Shown: positions 1 through 5,340 of the stretch, in pieces
Numbering within the stretch: the first letter of the stretch is position 1
How the letters are laid out: each line of letters opens with the position of its first letter
Source of the DNA: an uncultured Bacteroidales bacterium
Lineage (GTDB): Bacteria; Bacteroidota; Bacteroidia; Bacteroidales; UBA3663
Length of the DNA: 5,340 nt
Direction: 5' to 3'
Assembly: GCA_905236195.1 (NCBI GenBank)
Contig: CAJOOX010000075.1
Location: 1 to 5,340, forward strand
The notes under the pieces: model-generated
Databases searched by the model: none
Told to the model about the DNA's origin: nothing
The model's input: the letters and a program-made list of their open reading frames with translations, nothing else
Made by a program: the position numbers and the translations under genes

Positions 1-771
1 GCATTTGTCCCCCTCTACCGCGCCCACGGACAGTTCCCCTTGCGTGAAATCTGGAACATAGCGCCCGAGAGCCACCCCGCCTATCAGTCCATTATTTACT
101 ACTCCAACCTGAGATATATGCTCATGCCCTACATCTATTCTCTCAACGGCATGACCTATTACAACGACTACACGCCCATGCGTCCGCTGGTGATGGATTT
201 TGCCAACGATCAGCGTGCCATTGATCATGGTTTCGACCAGTATATGTTCGGTCCCGCCCTGATGGTCTGCCCCGTCTATCACTATGGAGACCGTACGCGC
301 AATGTGTATCTGCCCAAGATCAAGGGCGGCTGGTACGACTTCTACAGCGGCAAGCATTTCTCGGGCGGTGGCACACATCCTGCCGAGGCTCCCTACGAAC
401 GCATTCCCCTGTTTGTTCGGGCAGGCAGCATCATTCCCGTCGGTCCCCGCATGCAATGGGCCGACGAGAAACCCGCCGACGTAATCAGTCTCTATGTTTA
501 CACAGGCGACGACGGCAGTTTCACACTGTATGAGGACGAAAACGTGAATTACAACTACGAGAAGGGCGCACGCGCCTTCATCCCGATCTCCTACAGCAAC
601 AAGACGAATACTCTCACCATAGGCGACCGTGACGGCAGCTTCCCCGGCATGCTCGAAAGCCGCACCTTTAAGATTATTCCCGTCACGTCCAACAACCGAC
701 TCGGATTCCATCCCTATCAGGACGGCAAGGAAGTTAAATACAATGGCACGAAGATAGAGATAGCTCTCTGA
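1..771 (+). CDS. GH31 family alpha-glycosidase, C-terminal part (probably alpha-xylosidase-like); 5' end outside window
   Basis: The reading frame is open from base 1 and ends at TGA 769-771, giving the last 256 residues of a larger enzyme. A TTG at base 40 is not the start, because the codons before it already encode conserved GH31 sequence (FVPLYRAHG, fragment residues 2-10, then REIW at 15-18). GH31 enzymes are retaining alpha-glycosidases. The nucleophile and acid/base aspartates lie upstream and are not visible. What is present is the end of the catalytic barrel (RYMLMPYIYSL, about 39-49; MRPLVMDF, 60-67), the proximal beta-sandwich (MFGPALMVCPV, 82-92; IPLFVRAGSIIPVG, 135-148) and a DUF5110-like distal domain (YTGDDGSFTLYEDE, about 167-180 onward). 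The NDYTPMRPLVMDF style resembles Bacteroidetes alpha-xylosidases of the xyloglucan type, but alpha-glucosidase activity cannot be excluded. The next gene, a GH3 enzyme, starts after 14 bp, so the two are probably co-transcribed. Family certain, substrate inferred. Confidence 0.93.
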   Translation, partial: AFVPLYRAHGQFPLREIWNIAPESHPAYQSIIYYSNLRYMLMPYIYSLNGMTYYNDYTPMRPLVMDFANDQRAIDHGFDQYMFGPALMVCPVYHYGDRTRNVYLPKIKGGWYDFYSGKHFSGGGTHPAEAPYERIPLFVRAGSIIPVGPRMQWADEKPADVISLYVYTGDDGSFTLYEDENVNYNYEKGARAFIPISYSNKTNTLTIGDRDGSFPGMLESRTFKIIPVTSNNRLGFHPYQDGKEVKYNGTKIEIAL

Positions 772-785
772 TAACATCACCCGAA

Positions 786-3050
786 ATGAACAGATTCTTT
801 TTAACAGTTCTCATGTCAGTTACATTAGCATCGTGCTCACAGTCCGGACAGCAAACCGTCTCCGGACCCTGGCTGGACACCTCTCTTCCTATCGAGGATC
901 GTATCGACGCCGCATTGGCTCAAATGACGCTTCAGGAAAAAGTGCGCATGTGCTATGCCAAAACGAAATTTATGTCGCCCGGTGTACCCCGCCTGGGAAT
1001 ACCGGATGTTCACTATAGCGACGGTCCCCACGGCGTTCGTGCTGAAATCAATCCAGACGACTGGGGCTATGCAGGCTGGACCACCGACAGTATCACGGCC
1101 TTCCCTGCCCTCACCTGTCTGGCAGCCACCTGGGACATCTGGCTGGCCAACAAGTACGGCAATGCCTTGGCCGAAGAAGCCATCGCCCGCGACAAGAATG
1201 TAATGCTGGGACCCGGCGTCAACATCTACCGCACTCCGCTGAACGGCCGCAACTTTGAATACCTGGGCGAGGATCCGTTCCTGGCCGGCAAAATGGCTAC
1301 GAACTATGTACAGGGCATGCAGTCAAACGCTGTGGCTGCCTGTCTCAAGCATTTTATCCTCAACGACCAGGAGGAATATCGCGGTCACATCAACGTCAAA
1401 GTATCCGAACGTGCCTTCAACGAAATCTATGCCGCCCCCTTCAAAGCCGTGGTCAAAGACGCCGATCTGTGGTCCATCATGGGTAGTTACAACAAGTATC
1501 TTGGCACCCACTGTTCTCACAACGACACCACGCTGAACAAGATCTTGAAACAGGAATGGGGCTTCGACGGAATGGTCGTCACCGACTGGGGTGGCTGCCA
1601 CAATACCAATGAAGCCATCTTCGGCGGTCTGGATGTCGAAATGGGTTCCTATACCAACGGTCTGACCTCCGAGTCGGCTTTCGGCTATGAAGACTACTAT
1701 CTGGGACGCGCCTACCGCGAGAAAGCAGAACGCGGCGAAGTGCCCGACAGCATTATCAACGACAAAGCGCGCCGAATCCTCCGCACCCTGTTCCGCACTA
1801 CGCTGGCCGCGGATCGCGGACAGGCTGCCCAGGCTACCAAAGATCATTTTGAACTCTCGCGCGAGATTGGAGCCGAGGGCATCGTATTGCTCAAGAATGC
1901 TGCCATCAACGGCAAAAAACTGCTTCCCATTGACATCCATCAATACCATACAATTCTTGTGGTGGGCGAAAACGCCACACGATCGCTCTGCAAGGGAGGC
2001 GGTTCATCCGAACTCAAGCCCCAGCGCGAGGTGTCGCCGCTCGAAGGCCTGACTGAACGTTTCGGCATGGACAAAATCAAGTATGCCCAGGGTTATGTCT
2101 CCGGTCGCCCCATGTACGGCCACGTGGACATCATCCCCAAGGCAACCGAGGATTCCCTCCGCGCCGAAGCAGTCGCAATGGCACGTGAAGCAGACCTCGT
2201 CATCTATGTGGGCGGTCTGAACAAGAACCACAACCAGGACTGCGAAGACGGCGACCGGCTCCAATACGGACTGCCCTTTGCGCAGCCCGAACTGATTGAC
2301 GAACTCGTGAAGGCCAATCCCAAGACCGTTGTCGTCCTGATTTCGGGCAATGCCGTCGAGATGCCCTGGCTGGACAAAGTGCCCGCACTGGTACAGTCGT
2401 GGTACAACGGATCGGCAGCAGGCTATGCTTTGGCCGACATCCTTTCGGGCGACATCTGCCCCTCCGGCAAAACTCCGTTCTCCTACCCCACAACGCTCGC
2501 CGACTGTCCTGCCCATCAGCACGGTGTCATCTGCTATCCCGGCGACAGCATCAACGAGGAATATCTCGACGACATCTTCGTAGGCTATCGGTTCCACGAC
2601 CTCCCGCAGGCAAAGAAGGAAGCCCTGGCCGGACGGAAACTCAGCCCCAAAACTACACGCTTCCCCTTCGGTTTCGGCTTGAGTTATACTACTTTCTACT
2701 ATACCAAACCTGAAATCTTCGCAAGTTCGCTGACGGAAGACGTGCGCGGACACCTGTCTGTCAAAGTCACCGTCAAAAACATAGGCAATGTTCCCGGCAA
2801 GGAGGTCGTCCAGTTCTATGTGGGAGACGCTCAGGCATCCGTTGAACGCCCCGTCAAGGAACTTAAGGGCTTCGAAAAGATTGCTCTCCAGCCCGGCGAG
2901 GAAAAAGTGGTCACTTTTATTCTCTCGCCCGACGATCTCAAGTTCTGGGATGAAAACACCCACTCCTGGCGTATCGAACCCGGTGAATTCAACGTCTATG
3001 TTGCATCCTCGGCCGAGGATGTCAAGGGCGTGGTTTCTTTCAAAATTTAG
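786..3050 (+). CDS. GH3 family beta-glycosidase lipoprotein (probable beta-glucosidase)
   Basis: A complete 754-residue GH3 hydrolase, which would remove beta-linked glucose or a similar sugar from the non-reducing ends of oligosaccharides. The N-terminus is a lipoprotein signal with lipobox LASC and Cys17. No acidic Bacteroidetes surface-export signal follows (SQSGQQ), so a periplasm-facing lipoprotein is more likely than a surface one. The barrel domain (about 35-335) carries SDGPHGVR with the sugar-binding Asp79, NFEYLGEDP (156-164), KHF (188-190) and VVTDWGG with the predicted nucleophile Asp267. The alpha/beta sandwich domain (about 360-600) carries EGIVLLKN (364-371) and CEDGDR, where Glu487 aligns with the acid/base Glu of the SGEGxDR motif. 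A C-terminal fibronectin-III-like domain (about 655-745) contains GKEVVQFYVGD and RPVKELKGFEK. No PA14 insert is seen. ATG 786 is chosen because it gives a full signal peptide. The preceding GH31 gene suggests joint trimming of branched glucans such as xyloglucan oligosaccharides. Beta-xylosidase is an alternative. Confidence 0.95.
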   Translation: MNRFFLTVLMSVTLASCSQSGQQTVSGPWLDTSLPIEDRIDAALAQMTLQEKVRMCYAKTKFMSPGVPRLGIPDVHYSDGPHGVRAEINPDDWGYAGWTTDSITAFPALTCLAATWDIWLANKYGNALAEEAIARDKNVMLGPGVNIYRTPLNGRNFEYLGEDPFLAGKMATNYVQGMQSNAVAACLKHFILNDQEEYRGHINVKVSERAFNEIYAAPFKAVVKDADLWSIMGSYNKYLGTHCSHNDTTLNKILKQEWGFDGMVVTDWGGCHNTNEAIFGGLDVEMGSYTNGLTSESAFGYEDYYLGRAYREKAERGEVPDSIINDKARRILRTLFRTTLAADRGQAAQATKDHFELSREIGAEGIVLLKNAAINGKKLLPIDIHQYHTILVVGENATRSLCKGGGSSELKPQREVSPLEGLTERFGMDKIKYAQGYVSGRPMYGHVDIIPKATEDSLRAEAVAMAREADLVIYVGGLNKNHNQDCEDGDRLQYGLPFAQPELIDELVKANPKTVVVLISGNAVEMPWLDKVPALVQSWYNGSAAGYALADILSGDICPSGKTPFSYPTTLADCPAHQHGVICYPGDSINEEYLDDIFVGYRFHDLPQAKKEALAGRKLSPKTTRFPFGFGLSYTTFYYTKPEIFASSLTEDVRGHLSVKVTVKNIGNVPGKEVVQFYVGDAQASVERPVKELKGFEKIALQPGEEKVVTFILSPDDLKFWDENTHSWRIEPGEFNVYVASSAEDVKGVVSFKI

Positions 3051-3065
3051 GTCTGAGATTAAGTT

Positions 3066-3458
3066 ATGAGTGAAATTAACGACTTCGACAACAAACAGCT
3101 CACGCCCTATCAGAAGGAATATTCCGAAGAGAAACTGAAGGACAAACTTTCCAAATACGCCAAGAATGCGGGAGCCAAACTCGTTTTCTACGTTTTGGAG
3201 TTGTATTATGTGATGATGAGTTCGAAGACCTCACTGCGTTACAAAGCCATCATCGTGGGCGCATTGGGCTATTTCATTTCTCCCTTCGACATCATCCCCG
3301 ACCTGATGCCCATTCTGGGCTACTCCGACGATGTGGCTGTGCTTCTTGCGGTCATCAAGGCCGTGAGCGACTCTCTCACGCCCGACATCAAAGAGCGCGC
3401 CTTCAAGCGTCTTCAGGACTGGTTCCCGGACATCAGCATCTCCGACATAGATTATTAA
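3066..3458 (+). CDS. YkvA-like DUF1232 family small protein
   Basis: A 130-residue protein starting 15 bp after the GH3 gene. The diagnostic stretch is at about residues 64-94, where GALGYFISPFDIIPDLMPI is followed by LGYSDDVAVL. This is the DUF1232 hallmark (YFISPxDxIPDxxPxLGYxDDxAVL). The family is widespread in bacteria and has no established biochemical role that I know of. There is no signal peptide. The N-terminal 30 residues are polar and charged (several Lys/Glu, possible helix). A moderately hydrophobic helix lies at about 38-51 and another at about 60-72, so membrane association is possible but no clear long transmembrane segment is seen. The C-terminus (IKERAFKRLQDWFPDISISDIDY) is charged. 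Length is typical for the family. ATG 3066 is the first start after the previous stop and the only sensible one. Its link to the sugar hydrolases on one side and the phosphatase on the other is positional only. Confidence 0.9.
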   Translation: MSEINDFDNKQLTPYQKEYSEEKLKDKLSKYAKNAGAKLVFYVLELYYVMMSSKTSLRYKAIIVGALGYFISPFDIIPDLMPILGYSDDVAVLLAVIKAVSDSLTPDIKERAFKRLQDWFPDISISDIDY

Positions 3459-3481
3459 ATCTTCCCACTTCAAGCAAATTA

Positions 3482-4990
3482 ATGAAACTGACGCTCATAT
3501 TTTCCATTTTGGCTCTGGGTACGATTACCTCCAAAGCCCAGGAACTGCCGGATCCGAACTTCATTCCTGAAGGGGATGCGCCCAATGCCCTGCATTTCAT
3601 TCCGATGCCGCCTGCCGATGGCTCTGCCCGGTTTCTCTATGACAAGGCCCAGTATTTCCGCGGCAAGACGATGCGCAGCGGCGCCCGCGGCGAACAGGCC
3701 CGTCTCGATGCGAATCCGTATTTTGACTATACGCTCAGCGTCTTTGACTCGTCTTTCGGTGTGGCAGTCACGGATTCCGTCACCCCGGAGACCTACCGGC
3801 TGATGTATGGTGTATTCCATGCTGCAAAAAAGTACACCACCCGTATTCTGAAGAACTATTATTGCCGGCCCCGGCCGTACGTCTGGTTCGGTGAGCCCAG
3901 CCTGACACCCCGTTATGATGAAGAAATGCGAGACAGCTGGAGCTATCCTTCCGGACATACCTCCCGGGCCTACACAATGGCGTTTGTGTTGGCGTCGCTC
4001 AATCCTGCCAACCAGGACACGATACTGAGCCGGGCTTACTTCTACGGCCAGAACCGGGTCATCTGCGGGCATCATTGGCAGAGCGATGTGGATGCGGCCA
4101 AAGTGGTAGCTGCGGCTTTGTACGCCCGACTGCAGACTGACAGCACTTATCTGGTTTATTGGAACCGCGCCAAGGCCGAAATCCGCAAACTGGAGAACGA
4201 GGGCCGGATAACCCGCCTTCAACCGGCAACAGGCAGTCTGTATGCCGCCGACTACGGTTCGGGCGATCAGGGAATGATACATGCCAATCTAACTGCCCGG
4301 AAACGAAAACACAGGGAAGCCCCCTATGTGCCGGATGCAGACTTCGCCAACAGTCTTGAAATTCTGCCCGCTCCCCCGCAGGAAACCAGCGTGGAGTTCC
4401 TCTATGACCAATATCAGTACTTCGACGGCAAGCAACAGCGACTCACTCCCCGCGCGAACGTAGCAATAGCGGATGCGGAATACACTGCCAAGGGTTTTGC
4501 CCGCAATTTTGCGGGAGCGTTCGGCATACTCGTCAACGAGGAGAATACGCCTGAACTTTGGAAACTCCTGCGCGCTGTGATGAAATCTGAAAGCGGAGCA
4601 GCCTCCCAGGCCAAGAATTATTATCAGCGCACACGTCCCTATGCCTACTATAATCAGGGCTCCTTAGTCCCTGAAGAAGAGGAAACACTCCGCACCAACG
4701 GTTCCTTCCCGTCCGGCCACACAACGATGGGAACCGTCTGGGGCCTTATCCTGGCTGAAATCAATGTGGCCAACGAGGATACCATTCTCAAGCGAACCTA
4801 CGACTATGGTCAGAGCCGTGTCATCGCAGGCTACCACTGGCAGAGCGACGTCAACGCAGGCCGCTACCTCGGAGCCACCTTTGTGGCCCGCCTGCACGCC
4901 GACAAAGCTTTCATGAAACAGCTTAAAAAAGCCAAAAAAGAATTCCGCAAGCTCGAAAAAGCCGGCAAAATCCAACACTACGACCCGTAA
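3482..4990 (+). CDS. Secreted acid phosphatase with two tandem PAP2 (class A PhoN/PhoC-type) domains
   Basis: A 502-residue protein with a Sec signal peptide (hydrophobic core about 3-14, likely cut after SKA, Ala19), so probably periplasmic. No other membrane segment is seen. It holds two successive copies of the class A non-specific acid phosphatase fold, which removes phosphate from phosphomonoesters through a phospho-histidine intermediate. Copy 1 (about 33-240) has K124-X6-R131P132, PSGH at 156-159, and R192-X5-H198-X3-D202. Copy 2 (about 283-495) has K378-X6-R385P386, PSGH at 410-413, and S445 R446-X5-H452-X3-D456. Both therefore keep the KX6RP / PSGH / SRX5HX3D residues, except that the Ser of SR is Asn191 in copy 1. 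Each copy also has FLYD, QYF and a Lys/Glu-rich final helix (KAEIRKLENEG; KKEFRKLEKAG). A linker of about 40 residues (241-282, containing the basic stretch ARKRKHR) separates them. Typical class A enzymes are about 250 residues, so this is about double length. It starts 23 bp after the DUF1232 gene. Family certain; activity of each half and natural substrate unknown. Confidence 0.94.
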   Translation: MKLTLIFSILALGTITSKAQELPDPNFIPEGDAPNALHFIPMPPADGSARFLYDKAQYFRGKTMRSGARGEQARLDANPYFDYTLSVFDSSFGVAVTDSVTPETYRLMYGVFHAAKKYTTRILKNYYCRPRPYVWFGEPSLTPRYDEEMRDSWSYPSGHTSRAYTMAFVLASLNPANQDTILSRAYFYGQNRVICGHHWQSDVDAAKVVAAALYARLQTDSTYLVYWNRAKAEIRKLENEGRITRLQPATGSLYAADYGSGDQGMIHANLTARKRKHREAPYVPDADFANSLEILPAPPQETSVEFLYDQYQYFDGKQQRLTPRANVAIADAEYTAKGFARNFAGAFGILVNEENTPELWKLLRAVMKSESGAASQAKNYYQRTRPYAYYNQGSLVPEEEETLRTNGSFPSGHTTMGTVWGLILAEINVANEDTILKRTYDYGQSRVIAGYHWQSDVNAGRYLGATFVARLHADKAFMKQLKKAKKEFRKLEKAGKIQHYDP

Positions 4991-5034
4991 ACGGCGCCGA
5001 ATATGCCCGAAATCTCTGCCGGATTTTTATGAGT

Positions 5035-5134
5035 CCATCCGATTCGGATAGGGTCGTCAACGACCCTTTTTGGGATTCATCCGATTCGGATAGTGTCGTG
5101 GAAAACTTTTTTTGCCGCTATCCGACTCGGATAG
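5035..5134. repeat. Three copies of an odd-length palindrome (core ATCCGAYTCGGAT), spaced 42 and 41 bp
   Basis: Copies lie at 5035-5051, 5077-5093 and 5118-5134. The third, CTATCCGACTCGGATAG, is a perfect palindrome with 8-bp arms around one central base. The first two share ATCCGATTCGGATAG and have 6-bp perfect inner arms, with one mismatch further out in copy 1. All three have CGT at the same offset after the right arm (5055-5057, 5097-5099, 5138-5140), so the conserved unit is about 22 bp. T-tracts precede, separate and follow the copies (5024-5028, 5067-5071, 5107-5113, 5144-5148). Candidates are a REP-like intergenic repeat, a set of hairpins acting in termination or mRNA end stability, or operators for a dimeric regulator. 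The sequence does not decide between them. Confidence 0.85.
5051..5071 (+). terminator. Rho-independent terminator after the phosphatase gene
   Basis: A perfect 6-bp GC-rich stem, GGGTCG (5051-5056) pairing with CGACCC (5061-5066), closes a TCAA tetraloop and is followed at once by five T (5067-5071). It lies 60 bp after the phosphatase stop and fits as the end of the four-gene operon. Its first base is also the last base of the first palindromic repeat, so the two hairpins abut. Confidence 0.72.
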
Positions 5135-5158
5135 ACCCGTGGATTTTTGATAAATTTC

Positions 5159-5171
5159 TGGCCTTAGGCCA
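5159..5171. repeat. Short palindrome TGGCCTTAGGCCA
   Basis: A perfect 13-bp palindrome with 6-bp arms around a single central T, like the odd-length form of the three repeats before it but with different sequence. As RNA it would form a small GGCC/GGCC hairpin with a 3-nt loop. It is followed by ATCCCAAATAA rather than a T-tract, so it is a poor terminator on the + strand. Function unknown; it could have arisen by chance. Confidence 0.5.
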
Positions 5172-5184
5172 TCCCAAATAACGG

Positions 5185-5289
5185 TTAATGGTTATCGGTT
5201 CAGGATTATCGGTTATCGGATTCAACCATCCATAATCCCTCATCCATCTTACCTCTTACCTCTTAAATCTTCCATCCTCCATCGTTTAT
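5185..5289. repeat. Degenerate heptanucleotide tandem array, about 15 units in one 7-bp register
   Basis: Read in steps of seven from base 5185 the units are TTAATGG, TTATCGG, TTCAGGA, TTATCGG, TTATCGG and ATTCAAC. From 5227 they are CATCCAT, AATCCCT, CATCCAT, CTTACCT, CTTACCT, CTTAAAT, CTTCCAT, CCTCCAT and CGTTTAT. The register is never lost, although the motif changes from GG-ending to C-starting and T-ending units at about 5220-5227. The units are too diverged to be a recent slippage product and carry no long open frame consistent with a protein repeat. No role can be assigned. Confidence 0.8.
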
Positions 5290-5340
5290 TTACATTTAAT
5301 CAGCAACGAAATACGAGGTTTTGATGGTGATCCGAAAGAA
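5290..5340. other. Unassigned window edge
   Basis: No gene can be supported in these last bases. Two short readings run off the edge. On the + strand an ATG at 5324 gives MVIRK, in a frame open since a TAA at 5297-5299. On the - strand 14 codons, FFRITIKTSYFVAD, end at TAA (5298-5296) and could be the tail of a convergent gene. The two overlap and at most one is likely to be real. Confidence 0.2.

Noticed and set aside
40..42. TTG as the start of a 243-residue protein
   Set aside because: The frame is open to base 1 and the codons before it encode the conserved GH31 stretch FVPLYRAHG, so the gene begins outside the window.
1323..2963. Long antisense open frames inside the GH3 gene (1323-1949 and 2004-2963 on the - strand, 208 and 319 codons)
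   Set aside because: They share codon boundaries with the GH3 gene. Antisense stops in that phase need sense TTA, CTA or TCA codons, which this gene largely avoids. The translations resemble no family I know, and the sense product is a clear GH3 enzyme.
3479..4282. Antisense open frame of 267 codons opposite the first phosphatase domain
   Set aside because: Same cause: it is codon-aligned with the phosphatase gene and reflects its codon choice. No recognisable motifs.
5010..5028. A second terminator formed by AAATC and GATTT before the T-tract at 5024-5028
   Set aside because: The stem is only five AT-rich base pairs and uses part of the T-tract itself, so it is much weaker than the hairpin at 5051-5071.
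5035..5134. CRISPR-like array from the three spaced palindromes
   Set aside because: Only three copies of a short palindrome are present. The intervening sequence partly matches between copies (CGT offset, T-tracts), and no cas gene is in view.
5291..5298. TACATTTA as a Bacteroidetes -7 promoter element (TAnnTTTG) for a downstream gene
   Set aside because: The last base does not match and no TTTG element lies at the expected distance of about 20 bp upstream, so it is not supported.

Overview
The window looks like part of a Bacteroidales genome, probably Prevotella-like. This is inferred from four things: the paired GH31 and GH3 glycoside hydrolases, a lipoprotein signal peptide with a cysteine at residue 17, a secreted protein whose signal appears to be cut just before Gln-Glu, and no convincing Shine-Dalgarno sequences before the starts. 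The genus cannot be fixed from the sequence alone.

Layout: bases 1-4990 hold four genes, all on the + strand, with gaps of only 14, 15 and 23 bp. They probably form one transcription unit that begins upstream of the window. In order they are: (1) the 3' end of a GH31 alpha-glycosidase, probably alpha-xylosidase-like; (2) a complete GH3 beta-glycosidase lipoprotein; (3) a small YkvA/DUF1232 protein; (4) a secreted acid phosphatase made of two tandem PAP2 (class A PhoN/PhoC-type) domains, each with a nearly complete active-site motif. The GH31 and GH3 enzymes could act in turn on the non-reducing ends of oligosaccharides, for example xylose then glucose from xyloglucan fragments. The last two genes are not obviously part of sugar breakdown.

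Bases 4991-5340 contain no recognisable complete gene but are highly structured. There are three copies of an odd-length palindrome with core ATCCGAYTCGGAT, spaced 42 and 41 bp and alternating with T-tracts. A compact rho-independent terminator lies directly after the first copy and probably ends the operon. A further 13-bp palindrome follows. Then comes a degenerate tandem array that keeps a strict 7-bp period for about 105 bp (5185-5289) and switches midway from a TTATCGG-like heptamer to a CTTACCT/CATCCAT-like heptamer. The last 50 bases cannot be assigned.

The most unusual features are the double-headed phosphatase and the two repeat systems behind it. I see no CRISPR array, tRNA, rRNA, insertion sequence or obvious defence system.
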